The notes beneath the pieces were generated by a model. It saw nothing but the letters and a program-made list of their open reading frames with translations. It did no database searches and was not told the origin of the DNA. A DNA stretch of 26,831 nt from a virus. Each line of letters starts with the position of its first letter. The stretch's first letter is position 1. Position numbers and translations under genes: made by a program. Of this stretch, positions 1 through 6,996 are shown one piece after another. The DNA lies in the IMG/VR virus record IMGVR_UViG_3300006108_000050, positions 1 to 26,831 of that record; one strand, given 5' to 3'.

Positions 1-199
1 GGATCATCCTGATGTGCGACTCTATAATGATGCTATGGATTTGTTTCGATCTTTTCTGGTAGTAGAAAATAATCCGGTTGATCTTGTTCATCTTCGTTCA
101 ACCGATACACACGAAACAATTCAGTTTAATCCGGGAATTTATGAAGTTCGTAGACAGCGGGAGTATTCTCCGCAAGGTTGGCAAAGGGCAGCAGACTGA
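1..199 (+). CDS. Small conserved phage protein, C-terminal part only
   Basis: The reading frame is open to the left edge (first full codon at base 2) and stops at 197-199, so only about the last 65 residues are seen. The tail contains GIYEVRRQREYSPQG, a signature I know from the end of a small beta-rich phage protein family without a known function. A GTG at 14 could be read as a start, but coding sense continues upstream of it, so I treat the gene as cut by the window. No catalytic residues are visible. The gene is followed by a promoter rather than another coupled gene, so it is probably the last gene of its unit. Confidence 0.7.
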   Translation, partial: DHPDVRLYNDAMDLFRSFLVVENNPVDLVHLRSTDTHETIQFNPGIYEVRRQREYSPQGWQRAAD

Positions 200-226
200 T
201 TTTTTCAAACGTTTGATGAAATCTTG

Positions 227-255
227 TTGACATAAATCGCGAATCATATTAAAAC
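227..255 (+). promoter_or_regulatory. Early-type promoter, TTGACA with TAAAAC
   Basis: TTGACA at 227-232 is followed by a 17 nt spacer and TAAAAC at 250-255. The -10 box is poor by the usual consensus, but two other promoters here (14410, 14023) have TTGACA, 17 nt, then TAAAA. It sits in a gene-free gap and would serve the 26-residue gene at 293. Confidence 0.5.
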
Positions 256-292
256 ATATTCATCGACAACAAAACTTTGAAAGGAATTTATT

Positions 293-373
293 TTGGCGCA
301 CGAGATTGACGGTGTGCAGTATTCTGCCAAAAAGATTTCGCCTCGTATTGAAGGCATTCAAATGCACACTTGA
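293..373 (+). CDS. Very small protein, 26 residues, TTG start
   Basis: A TTG codon at 293 follows AAAGGAA (279-285) with good spacing and opens a 26-codon frame (start AHEIDGV, end GIQMHT) that stops at TGA 371-373. That TGA lies inside the TTGACA of the next promoter, an arrangement seen at six other gene ends in this window, which supports real coding. I recognise no family. The product is charged and soluble-looking, with no membrane segment. A leader RNA without translation is the alternative. Confidence 0.45.
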   Translation: MAHEIDGVQYSAKKISPRIEGIQMHT

Positions 374-428
374 CATTATTCCAGATTCGTTTATGATGAA
401 AATATAGCTAGTGAAAAGGTGATTCGTT
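370..428 (+). promoter_or_regulatory. Early promoter plus conserved leader cassette (copy 1)
   Basis: TTGACA 370-375, 16 nt spacer, TATGAT 392-397. The -35 overlaps the TGA stop of the preceding small gene. The leader at 401-428 (TAGCTAGTGAAAAGGTGATT core) closely matches leaders at 16829, 17091, 17966 and 18414, and carries the AAAAGG ribosome site for the gene at 429. Confidence 0.85.
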
Positions 429-1154
429 ATGACTGTTGACCTGAATAAGATCAAGACCCGCATCCTTGCCATGTCTGCCAAGACTGTTGAGAATGGTTGC
501 ACTGAAGATGAGGCTATGGCAGCGATTGCTATGGTCGGTAAGTTGCTCCAGCAATACAATCTCTCGATGGATGAGGTAGAACTTCGCGCTGAAGTGTGTG
601 ACACTCTGAAGATTGACACTGGAAGCAAGGTTCGCAACGGTGTCTACTATGCAGTTCTGAGCATCGCTGGCTTCACCGGTTGCAAGGTGTGGACCAGTCG
701 TGGCGCTACTCTGAAGTATTGCTTCTTCGGTCAGGAGAGCGACCTTCTGATGGCAAAATATCTTTATGATATCATCACGGCTGCTCTGGTCACCGAAACT
801 GCAAAGTTCAAGAAGACTCGCGAATATAAGACTGCCTACAGTAAGAAGGGTGCCACCAGTTCGTTTGGGATTGGTATGACAAATCGCATTGCTACTCGTC
901 TCAATGAAATGAAGGCTGCGATGGTTGCCGAAGAGCGAGCCGCTCGTGGTGGTAGTAATGCACTGATCGTTCTGAAGAACCAGGTAGTTGCAGATGCCTA
1001 CCGTCAGTTGGGTATGCGTCTAAAGAGCAACTACAGCAAGACCAGCATTCGTGATGGTGCTGCATACAACAGTGGTCAGGCGGCTGGCGACCGAGTAAAC
1101 TTGAGCCGACCAGTAAATGGTCCTGGTGTCAAAGTTCTTCGCATTGCTGCCTAA
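429..1154 (+). CDS. DUF2786 domain protein
   Basis: This is a 241-residue soluble protein. The first 60 residues match the DUF2786 pattern: a helical start with NKIKTRILAM, then ENGCTEDEAMAA and a helix ending in LLQQYNLSMDEV. The rest is basic in places (FKKTREYKTAYSKKG) and includes a glycine-rich end. DUF2786 proteins are common in phages and bacteria and have no settled function. The ATG is chosen because it follows AAAAGG in the conserved leader. It stands alone behind its own strong promoter and ends just before a second promoter, so it is probably an early, well-expressed gene. Codons are richer in G and C than in most of the window. Confidence 0.85.
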   Translation: MTVDLNKIKTRILAMSAKTVENGCTEDEAMAAIAMVGKLLQQYNLSMDEVELRAEVCDTLKIDTGSKVRNGVYYAVLSIAGFTGCKVWTSRGATLKYCFFGQESDLLMAKYLYDIITAALVTETAKFKKTREYKTAYSKKGATSSFGIGMTNRIATRLNEMKAAMVAEERAARGGSNALIVLKNQVVADAYRQLGMRLKSNYSKTSIRDGAAYNSGQAAGDRVNLSRPVNGPGVKVLRIAA

Positions 1155-1165
1155 GGAGAAATATC

Positions 1166-1213
1166 ATGACAAAAAAGATTGACATTTTTTCGGTGTCTGA
1201 TATAACGGAATAG
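1166..1213 (+). CDS. Possible 15-residue ORF running through a promoter
   Basis: AAGGAG at 1153-1158 is well placed before ATG 1166, which opens a 15-codon frame (MTKKIDIFSVSDITE) ending at TAG 1211-1213. The frame runs across the TTGACA/TATAAC promoter at 1179-1206. It may be a tiny protein expressed from upstream, or the stump of a gene whose body was replaced by the promoter. The ribosome site is the only real support. Confidence 0.25.
   Translation: MTKKIDIFSVSDITE
1179..1206 (+). promoter_or_regulatory. Early promoter, TTGACA with TATAAC
   Basis: TTGACA 1179-1184, 16 nt spacer, TATAAC 1201-1206. The start point would fall near 1213, giving a short leader before the GTG start at 1231. 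Confidence 0.75.
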
Positions 1214-1230
1214 AAAGTGAGAAAAAGATT

Positions 1231-1791
1231 GTGTTGATTCTTTCGGACGCGGACGGAGTTTTGCTCGATTGGGAGTTTGGCTTCGACCAATGGATGCAGC
1301 GGCGCGGAATGAAGCGAGTTCGGGCAGATGTCTATGATGTCTGTCTTCGCTATGGGATTGCCAAGCCACTTGCTAAGGCTTTGATTCGTCAGTTCAACGA
1401 GAGTGCCGCTTGTGGGTTTCTTCCTCCTCTTCGTGATGCTGTGAAATATGTTCGGAAACTCTACGAGGAGAAAGGTGTTCGTATTCGTGTGATTACGAGC
1501 CTTAGCCGTGATCCCGCCGCCGTCAAGTTGCGTGAAGAGAACCTGAAGCGTATCTTTGGCGAAGCCATTGAGCAGGTCATCTGCCTTGATTGTGGTGCTG
1601 ACAAAGACGAGGCTCTGGCTCCCTACAAAGATAGCGGTCTGATCTGGTGTGAAGATAAACCCGAAAATGCGGAGGCCGGCGCTAAACTCGGTCTTCGCGC
1701 TCTTCTGATGGAACATGAACACAACGCCGATTACATTGAGGATGATGTTCAGGTCGTAGCCAACTGGAAGGAAATCTATAAATACATCTGA
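1231..1791 (+). CDS. HAD-superfamily phosphatase
   Basis: 186 residues with the HAD order: motif I LSDADGV (Asp6 nucleophile, Asp8 acid), motif II VITS (Thr89), and an acidic motif WCEDKPENA (Glu141-Asp142) near the end. This is the layout of phage 5'-nucleotidase-like HAD enzymes that remove phosphate from small molecules; the substrate cannot be read from the sequence. GTG at 1231 is chosen because motif I starts five residues later and GAGAAAAAG lies upstream. It has its own promoter and its last codons contain a T4-late-like box for the next gene. A second HAD protein lies at 12285, within the sugar block; either could act there. Confidence 0.8.
   Translation: MLILSDADGVLLDWEFGFDQWMQRRGMKRVRADVYDVCLRYGIAKPLAKALIRQFNESAACGFLPPLRDAVKYVRKLYEEKGVRIRVITSLSRDPAAVKLREENLKRIFGEAIEQVICLDCGADKDEALAPYKDSGLIWCEDKPENAEAGAKLGLRALLMEHEHNADYIEDDVQVVANWKEIYKYI
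1777..1784 (+). promoter_or_regulatory. T4-type late promoter box, TATAAATA
   Basis: An exact TATAAATA, the T4 late -10 consensus, lies 26 nt upstream of ATG 1810 within the final codons of the HAD gene. The box followed by CAT is also seen at 23079, and GATAAATA occurs twice at 4572. It has no -35, as expected for sigma-gp55-type promoters. Confidence 0.5.
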
Positions 1792-1809
1792 GTGTTTATA
1801 GGAGTTTCC

Positions 1810-2499
1810 ATGCGTCTACTGTCTTATCTATCTTATTTGAATGAAGGTGTCCACGATCCAGCAACACATAAGGTATTTTATGTTGTCGGCGGACCAGGAT
1901 CAGGCAAGTCTTATGTGTCTTCAAAGACCATGAAGGGTCTAGGACTAAAGACAATCAACTCTGATGAGGTGTATGAGAACGAGATGAAAAAAAGGGGCAT
2001 GGAAATGTCTCCCGAAAACATCTATTCTCCTCAGGGACAGGCTATCAGAGATAAAGCCAAGAGAATCACCAAGCAGAGAGAGAAACTATACACTCAGGGT
2101 CGTCTGGGCATGATCATGGACGGCACAGGCAAGGACTTTGAAAAGGTTCGCCAGCACGCCGAAAAAATGCGCGGCCTTGGATATGAACCACATATGGTGT
2201 TTGTCAATACATCTCTAGATGTTGCTAAACAGAGAAACAAGCAGAGAGAGCGTTCTCTTCCAGACTCAGAAGTTGAGAAGATGCACGGTGCAGTCCAGAA
2301 TAATCTTGGAAGGTTCCAGGAATATTTCGGACAACATATGCACATTGTAGATAACAGTGTTCCTGATGAAGATGTACTACACAAACTACATAAGACAATC
2401 AGAAAAGCTACAGTGTCTCCAATCAAGAGTCCTGTTGCCAAGCAGTGGCAGCAAGGTCAGATTCAGCAAAAACAGCAGAGTTTTGGAGTGGACGACTAA
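1810..2499 (+). CDS. P-loop kinase, zeta-toxin/AAA_33-like
   Basis: 229 residues. A Walker A loop GGPGSGKS lies at 27-34 after a beta strand (KVFYVV), and MIMDGTG (102-107) follows as the second strand with an acidic turn. VFVNTSLDVAKQRNKQRER resembles the lid region of small-molecule kinases. The fold fits the zeta-toxin/AAA_33 kinase group, which phosphorylates small substrates using ATP; the phage target is unknown. The start MRLLSYLSYLNEG resembles the N-terminal tag seen on many T4-like proteins. ATG 1810 is chosen over GTG 1792 because ATAGGAG lies correctly before it. The C-terminus is Gln-rich and probably disordered. Confidence 0.8.
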   Translation: MRLLSYLSYLNEGVHDPATHKVFYVVGGPGSGKSYVSSKTMKGLGLKTINSDEVYENEMKKRGMEMSPENIYSPQGQAIRDKAKRITKQREKLYTQGRLGMIMDGTGKDFEKVRQHAEKMRGLGYEPHMVFVNTSLDVAKQRNKQRERSLPDSEVEKMHGAVQNNLGRFQEYFGQHMHIVDNSVPDEDVLHKLHKTIRKATVSPIKSPVAKQWQQGQIQQKQQSFGVDD

Positions 2500-2501
2500 C
2501 C

Positions 2502-3401
2502 GTGTGTGTTGTGTCGGCAAAGTATTTGCCCAACATTGGTTGGGTGATTGCCAAAAACAGGGATCAGGATTATGTCTCGGACATCAAGTTTGAGGACAAA
2601 GAGCAATATTCTGTTGGTGAAATCCTTCTGATGTATGACAAGAATACTGGCTATACAGAAGGCATGAACTATCAAGGTCTGACAATCATCACAGCCAGTC
2701 TGACACCAAACATCAAAGACGAAACAGACAGGTCAGACGGCGACAAGATTGAGCAAGCACTAAAACTCAAGACTCCGGAAGAGGCTGCTAAATATCTGGT
2801 AAAGCATAAGCTAACTGGATTCCTTTTTATCTGCAACAAAAGCACATTGGTTCTGGTCGAAGCCGCCAGAATGAATGATGGCAAAGGCGAATACAAAGCC
2901 ACATCAAAAGTCATTCTACGATCAGAAACCGTTGTCAGAACAAATCATGGTGTGGAGTTTCCTTGGGCTGGGTTCCAGTTTGGAGTGGACGAGCAACAGG
3001 ATGCTTGGCGCAAGTCCAGCGAAAGACGCAAACAACTATGTGAGCGCGCACTGAGGACAGCAAAGACACCTGAGCAGATGTTGGACAACATGGCGCAGAA
3101 GTTGGATCCTGATCTTCAAATGAATCTGTTCCGTGTTGAGAATAAACCAAAACAGATGAGAACCATTTTCCAATGGGCTTTGGTACCATCAGAAGATATG
3201 GTCTATGTTCGTCCTATTCAATGCAGAATGAAACTTTTGGTGACAAAGGAAAAGATCAGCATTGAAGTTCTTGACAACAAGAATATCAAAAAGGTGTTTC
3301 CAACTGTAAAGCATCTGGCTAAGTTGGTAATAAAGGACAACGGCAAATATATAGAAGCACTACAAGAGAATGTGAAGTTGAGTTTCAAAAACTTTTTGTG
3401 A
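2502..3401 (+). CDS. Probable Ntn-hydrolase (TANGO2/NRDE or C45-like)
   Basis: 299 residues. Starting at GTG 2502 puts Cys at position 2 (MCVVSAKY) and KNRD at 18-21, matching the MC...NRD opening of TANGO2/NRDE and related N-terminal-nucleophile amide hydrolases, in which Cys2 becomes the nucleophile once Met is removed. Later features fit that fold: MNYQGLTIITAS (55-66), LVLVEA (116-121), VRTNHG (145-150) and SSERR (172-176). The substrate is unknown. A longer frame reaches back to 2445 but would overlap the kinase gene and bury Cys2. GGAG at 2485 is rather far (13 nt), so translation may depend on coupling to the kinase gene, which stops 2 nt upstream. Confidence 0.6.
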   Translation: MCVVSAKYLPNIGWVIAKNRDQDYVSDIKFEDKEQYSVGEILLMYDKNTGYTEGMNYQGLTIITASLTPNIKDETDRSDGDKIEQALKLKTPEEAAKYLVKHKLTGFLFICNKSTLVLVEAARMNDGKGEYKATSKVILRSETVVRTNHGVEFPWAGFQFGVDEQQDAWRKSSERRKQLCERALRTAKTPEQMLDNMAQKLDPDLQMNLFRVENKPKQMRTIFQWALVPSEDMVYVRPIQCRMKLLVTKEKISIEVLDNKNIKKVFPTVKHLAKLVIKDNGKYIEALQENVKLSFKNFL

Positions 3402-3410
3402 AGGAATATA

Positions 3411-3686
3411 ATGATGTATAATGTAAATGATGTGGTGTCTCTGAAGCTTTCTTCAGGAGATGAGGTGATTGGTAGATTCCAGGAAACAACCACAGGAAAG
3501 ATTGCTCTAAAGAAGCCCTGCACCTTTATGATGGGACAGCAGGGTATCGGTCTTGTTCCATATGCCTTTTCGGCCGATGAAGATGCAACACTGGAGTTCG
3601 GCACAGATTTTATCGTGGTCTCTTTCAAGACCAGCAAGATGATTGCGGATCAATACATCAAGCAAACCACAGGTCTGTTGCTATGA
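3411..3686 (+). CDS. Sm-like (LSm/Hfq-type) small phage protein
   Basis: 91 residues. The pattern VNDVVSLKLSSGDEVIGRF followed by TTGKIALKKPCTF is the Sm1-type beta hairpin order of phage LSm-like proteins, with a later strand TDFIVVSFKT. Such proteins have an SH3-like barrel and may bind RNA or assemble as rings, but no function is established for the phage family. AAGGAA at 3401 precedes ATG 3411; the ATG at 3414 is an alternative. It lies in the same run as the Ntn-like gene and overlaps the next gene by 4 nt. Confidence 0.65.
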   Translation: MMYNVNDVVSLKLSSGDEVIGRFQETTTGKIALKKPCTFMMGQQGIGLVPYAFSADEDATLEFGTDFIVVSFKTSKMIADQYIKQTTGLLL

Positions 3687-3829
3687 CAAAGAATCGTAAG
3701 ATAACACCAAAGAAGGCTATCGTCTTTGCCTTGTTGGGTGCTATCGGAACAGCCACTGTTGTTGCATACAATCTCTATAAACTAGGTAAGCAGATTGATG
3801 ATATTGATTGGGATAACCTGAACTTATGA
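3683..3829 (+). CDS. Small single-pass membrane protein, 48 residues
   Basis: ATG 3683 overlaps the previous stop (ATGA) and the frame ends at 3827-3829, again overlapping the next ATG. A basic start (MTKNRKITPKK) leads into one hydrophobic helix (about 12-30, AIVFALLGAIGTATVVAYN) and an acidic tail (QIDDIDWDN), so it should sit in the inner membrane with the basic end in the cytoplasm. No family is recognised. The 4-nt overlaps on both sides support coding. Confidence 0.75.
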   Translation: MTKNRKITPKKAIVFALLGAIGTATVVAYNLYKLGKQIDDIDWDNLNL

Positions 3830-4404
3830 AAATACATATCGGAAAATATAATGGCGATCTGATTCCTATCAGAAGACTTGAGCGTATCTACGAGTATTGG
3901 CGTGCAAAGGACAAATATTATCTCGATGAATCCGAATATACTTGGCACGATAAGATTGTGTTTGGTTTATTTGATAAGTTGGGTGATTTCTTTCTTCCTA
4001 TTAATCGTTGGTGGTATAGTCGTGATTGCAAGATCAAGATCAAGATTGACAATTATGATTTATGGAGTATGGATCATACATTGGCATTGATCATTCATCC
4101 TATGCTTTTGAAACTGAGGGAGAGTAAGTGTGGTTCTCCTGATGTGGCAAACGAGGATGTTCCTGAACACATTCGTTCTGAACAGCACAATGTTGATGGT
4201 GATACTGATGAACATTGGCACAAACGGTGGGAATGGGTTCTTGACGAGATGATATGGAGTTTTTCCCAGATTATTGACAACGATGATGTAGAATCACAGT
4301 TTTTCAAAAATGGGTTTGATAAGGATGGATACAATGAGTGGCAAAAACGAATCAACAACGGAACAAGACTTTTCGGGATCTACTATAGGGGACTCTGGAC
4401 CTAA
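3826..4404 (+). CDS. Conserved T4-like phage protein, function unknown
   Basis: 192 residues, rich in Trp, Asp and His. The block KIDNYDLWSMDHTLALIIHP, then EDVPEHIR and WEWVLDEMIWSF, is characteristic of a family widespread in large myoviruses and never given a function. There is no membrane segment. It is coupled to the membrane protein upstream (ATGA) and its neighbours are also small phage-only genes, so it probably belongs to a conserved myovirus module. Confidence 0.8.
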   Translation: MKIHIGKYNGDLIPIRRLERIYEYWRAKDKYYLDESEYTWHDKIVFGLFDKLGDFFLPINRWWYSRDCKIKIKIDNYDLWSMDHTLALIIHPMLLKLRESKCGSPDVANEDVPEHIRSEQHNVDGDTDEHWHKRWEWVLDEMIWSFSQIIDNDDVESQFFKNGFDKDGYNEWQKRINNGTRLFGIYYRGLWT

Positions 4405-4405
4405 T

Positions 4406-4573
4406 ATGACCATTGATTGGTCAGATGCGACGATAATCCTACAACCAAAGTATTCTGACTGGAAAGTAGAGATGTTTCCCGGAATAACCGTTTCAATTAT
4501 TGAAGGACATATTCCAAACTGGTTTCAAAGAAAAATGCAGGAATTGGTTTTCGGCTTTAGATGGCGAAAATGA
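4406..4573 (+). CDS. Small conserved phage protein, 55 residues
   Basis: ATG 4406 is one base past the previous stop and the frame ends at 4571-4573. The end IPNWFQRKMQELVFGFRWRK resembles the tail of a small T4-like family (PNWFHRKMQ...GFKW). The frame extends upstream to 4310 but that part overlaps the coding sequence of the previous gene, so the coupled ATG is preferred. There is no good ribosome site, which also points to coupling. Function unknown. Confidence 0.65.
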   Translation: MTIDWSDATIILQPKYSDWKVEMFPGITVSIIEGHIPNWFQRKMQELVFGFRWRK

Positions 4574-4612
4574 TAAATAGATATATGAAGAATGATAAAT
4601 AGATATATGAAG
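4569..4612 (+). repeat. Perfect 22-bp tandem duplication
   Basis: Bases 4569-4590 and 4591-4612 are identical (unit AATGATAAATAGATATATGA plus AG). Each copy carries a GATAAATA box, so the duplication doubles a late-promoter-like element just before the gene at 4623. Confidence 0.95.
4572..4601 (+). promoter_or_regulatory. Twin T4-late-like promoter boxes, GATAAATA
   Basis: GATAAATA occurs at 4572-4579 and 4594-4601, one per copy of the tandem repeat, differing from T4 TATAAATA only at the first base. The second box would start transcription near 4607, just before GAGGAG and ATG 4623. Confidence 0.45.
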
Positions 4613-4622
4613 AGGAGTATTG

Positions 4623-4937
4623 ATGCCAGTCTATCAATATAAAAACACAGAGACACAGGAAGAATGGGAAGAGTTCTGGTCCTATGATTCCCACAAGCAA
4701 TTTCTTGCGGAGAATCCACATCTTCAACAAGTATTTTCAATCAACATTGTAGGTGGCACAGGAGATCGCGTCAAGACTGATGCTGGTTTCAATGACATGC
4801 TAGGCAGAATCGCCCGTTCTAATCCGACCTCTCCTTTGGCGGACAGATACGGTGATAAAGGCATCAGAGCATCCAAGTCTCGTGATGCAGTCAGACGCCA
4901 GCAGAAAAAGCATGGAGTATCAACAAAAACATCATAA
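4623..4937 (+). CDS. Conserved phage protein, function unknown
   Basis: 104 residues. The opening MPVYQYKNTETQEEWEEFWS, the middle NPHLQQ...INIVGGTGDRVKTDAGF and the basic end with SPLADRYGDK match a family common in T4-like and cyanophage genomes. The start resembles FmdB-like 'MPxYxY' proteins, but the Cys pairs of that zinc ribbon are absent. GAGGAG at 4612 precedes ATG 4623. The C-terminal 30 residues are strongly basic (SKSRDAVRRQQKKHG) and could bind nucleic acid. It may be a late gene given the twin boxes upstream. Confidence 0.75.
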   Translation: MPVYQYKNTETQEEWEEFWSYDSHKQFLAENPHLQQVFSINIVGGTGDRVKTDAGFNDMLGRIARSNPTSPLADRYGDKGIRASKSRDAVRRQQKKHGVSTKTS

Positions 4938-5002
4938 GTTCGCTGTTATTATGGAGCAAGTGAGAATTACTCTAACCCTTCTAATAAAAGGTAACCTCCT
5001 GT

Positions 5003-5800
5003 ATGCAGTCACAGAACTTCTTTGATACTGTAGAAGAATATACTGAACAACCATCACGCCGTCAGCGTAAATCTGCTAGGAAAGCAAAAAGAAATTCCAA
5101 TAATGTAATTCAACTTCATAAGTCTCAACCAAAGCCACTTGAACTTCAAAACATTAAACCAATGACGGATAATCAGAAATTAGCATTCGAAGCATATCAA
5201 AATGGAAAAACAGTGGCATTGTTGGGCTGCCCCGGTACAGGAAAAACTTTTTTAAGTATATATTTTGCCATGTCTGAGATTTCAAAAGAAAATTCTAAAG
5301 TAGATAATCTGATTATCGTAAGAGCACCCCAACCAACAAAACAAATAGGATTTCTGCCCGGAAGCGAAACCCAAAAATTAGAAGTATATGAACGTGCCTA
5401 TAGAGAAATTTTCTCAGAATTATATGACAATAAAGATGCATATGATTCTTTGAAAAGATCAGGAAAAGTTAAGTTTGTTGGAACATCATTTCTGAGAGGC
5501 ATGACCTTAGAAAATTCTATTGTGATAATGGATGAGTGTCAATCTATGAGCTATATGGAATCAAAAACCGTGGCAACTCGTCTTGGAAAGAACAGCAGAT
5601 TACTTATTTGTGGAGACATTCACCAAGACGATTTAAGCAGCGAAAGATTCCACGAAACCTCTGGACTTCCACAACTAATTAAAGTATTAGAGGCAATGAA
5701 AGTGGTTGAAATAATTCAATTTCAACCACTTGATATAGTTAGATCGGGATTTGTTAGGAATTTTCTAATATCAGAATATGAATTAGGAATCTCTTATTAA
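5003..5800 (+). CDS. phoH: PhoH-like ATPase
   Basis: 265 residues. Walker A GCPGTGKT lies at 75-82, Walker B IVIMDE at 173-178, and GDIHQDDL fits the sensor region. This is the PhoH P-loop ATPase (helicase-like core) carried by many phages; proposed roles include RNA handling and phosphate stress, none proven. The first 50 residues form a basic, low-complexity tail (RRQRKSARKAKRNSNN). Codons are clearly more AT-rich (AAA, ATA, TTA) than in most neighbours, which suggests separate acquisition. Ribosome site AAAAGG is about 11 nt upstream. An endonuclease fossil abuts its stop on the other strand. Confidence 0.9.
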   Translation: MQSQNFFDTVEEYTEQPSRRQRKSARKAKRNSNNVIQLHKSQPKPLELQNIKPMTDNQKLAFEAYQNGKTVALLGCPGTGKTFLSIYFAMSEISKENSKVDNLIIVRAPQPTKQIGFLPGSETQKLEVYERAYREIFSELYDNKDAYDSLKRSGKVKFVGTSFLRGMTLENSIVIMDECQSMSYMESKTVATRLGKNSRLLICGDIHQDDLSSERFHETSGLPQLIKVLEAMKVVEIIQFQPLDIVRSGFVRNFLISEYELGISY

Positions 5801-6020
5801 GATTTTGATTTATTAGTTTTACGGGACCTGCGTTTTGGTTTTGAGATACGATTGGGGTTTTGTTTACAATAATCTCCGTGATGTTGTTTTATGTTAGTAG
5901 CGGTAGTCCATACATGGCAATGCTCACACCCTTATCTCGGTTGGATTTGTGGTAGAAGATATTGTGAGGTCTGGATTTGCCCGTGAGGTTATCATGGCCA
6001 TGATCAAATGTGGAATATAG
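5797..6020 (-). pseudogene. Decayed homing endonuclease, C-terminal fossil
   Basis: On the minus strand one frame reads FDHGHDNLTGKSRPHNIFYH then KSNRDKG (about 6008 down to 5934) and hits no partner start; a one-step frame change then reads CEHCHVWTTATNIKQHHGD and YCKQNPNR, with a basic tail, to a TAA at 5799-5797. The C-x2-C...H-x4-C end with 'NIKQHHGDYC' is the zinc-finger-like tail typical of phage HNH/GIY-YIG homing endonucleases (MKxxHFDNC). There is a stop at 6023-6021 and a frameshift, so nothing functional is left. It explains the otherwise empty 300 bases between phoH and the next gene. Confidence 0.7.
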
Positions 6021-6032
6021 TCATTTAGACTA

Positions 6033-6060
6033 TTGCCTGGTATTCGGATGTGTGTATACT
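6033..6060 (+). promoter_or_regulatory. Candidate promoter, TTGCCT with TATACT
   Basis: TTGCCT at 6033-6038, 16 nt spacer, TATACT at 6055-6060. It lies in the gap after the endonuclease fossil and would serve the exonuclease gene at 6099. Confidence 0.5.
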
Positions 6061-6098
6061 AGGAATATCAGTGCATGATTGGATCTATTGGAGATTAG

Positions 6099-6767
6099 TT
6101 GTTGTTTTATCATGATCTTATTGAGTTCCAAAAACTGGAACGAATAGATGCTCCTGATGGTCGTAGATATGTTACACCATCAGGAGTTTCCTATCCATCC
6201 GTAACCACAGTATTATCCGCTACTGCTGATAAATCCGGACTGGATGAATGGAGAAAGTCTCTGGGCGAGGAGAAGGCTGCCTGGGAAACCAAGAGGGCTG
6301 GAACTCGTGGTATAGGTATGCATGATCTCTGTGAACGATTTATCCGAAATGAAAAGATAGACCTTCGTAGAGAGTTTCCTGTTCCTGCTCAGTTGTTCTC
6401 ACAGGTCCGACCTATTCTATCCGAGAATGTAAATACCGTTCGTGGTATTGAGTGTGGTCTTTATTCTGACTATCTCAAGATTGCTGGTACTGCCGATCTG
6501 GTGGCAGAATGGAATGGTAAACTGGCAATCATTGACTATAAATCTTCCAACAAGAATAAGGAAGAGGATTGGATCCAGGATTATTGGGTCCAGACAGCTA
6601 TATATGCTATAGCTTGGGAAGAACGGACAGGCATTACAATCAACAAACTGGTTATTGTGATGGGTGTGGAACAGTCCACCAAACCTCTGGTGTTTGAGTC
6701 AACTCGCAAGGAGTGGCAAGATGCTGCTCTCCGGAGAATCTCCACATTTTATAAAATGAATGGTTGA
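6099..6767 (+). CDS. PD-(D/E)XK exonuclease, MGME1-like
   Basis: 222 residues. The start region RRYVTPSGVSYPSVTTVLS is typical of phage MGME1/Cas4-like nucleases. Core residues in order: GIGMHDLCE (His75, Glu79), Glu118 before a strand, GTADLV (Asp133), IIDYKSS (Asp146, Lys148) and a helix with Gln165 (WVQTAIYA). These form the metal site of a single-strand or end-processing DNA exonuclease, probably used in phage recombination or replication. TTG 6099 is chosen because TTGGAG lies 6-7 nt upstream; no ATG fits before the conserved region. Its TGA stop is embedded in the next -35 box. Confidence 0.8.
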   Translation: MLFYHDLIEFQKLERIDAPDGRRYVTPSGVSYPSVTTVLSATADKSGLDEWRKSLGEEKAAWETKRAGTRGIGMHDLCERFIRNEKIDLRREFPVPAQLFSQVRPILSENVNTVRGIECGLYSDYLKIAGTADLVAEWNGKLAIIDYKSSNKNKEEDWIQDYWVQTAIYAIAWEERTGITINKLVIVMGVEQSTKPLVFESTRKEWQDAALRRISTFYKMNG

Positions 6768-6791
6768 CATATTTCTCTGCTCGTGTATATT
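6764..6791 (+). promoter_or_regulatory. Early promoter overlapping a stop codon
   Basis: TTGACA 6764-6769, 16 nt spacer, TATATT 6786-6791. The exonuclease stop TGA (6765-6767) is inside the -35 box. It probably drives the long coupled run that includes the sugar genes. Confidence 0.8.
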
Positions 6792-6814
6792 GAGAATGTG
6801 ATTGGAGATTGATC

Positions 6815-6994
6815 ATGACTAACTTCATTGCAGATTATTCCTATGGTAAGGATGGCATTCTCAGCCGGACTCGTATTCAAGGATCGCCCCAGATTCATCT
6901 AAATGGTGCTAGGTCTGACTTTGCTGTTCAGTCTTATCTACAGCGGCTACATCCTGGTGCCGAGATTCTGATATATAGCATTTCATGGAGGTAA
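6815..6994 (+). CDS. Hypothetical small protein, 59 residues
   Basis: ATG 6815 follows TTGGAG with 7 nt spacing; the TTG at 6809 in the same frame is less likely. The product (start MTNFIADYSYGKDG, end ILIYSISWR) looks soluble and matches no family I know. It is the first gene after the promoter at 6764. Confidence 0.65.
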   Translation: MTNFIADYSYGKDGILSRTRIQGSPQIHLNGARSDFAVQSYLQRLHPGAEILIYSISWR

Positions 6995-6996
6995 GT

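Noticed and set aside
1129-1722. A 197-codon minus-strand frame
   Set aside because: It runs antisense to the HAD gene and across a + strand promoter, has no start signals and resembles nothing.
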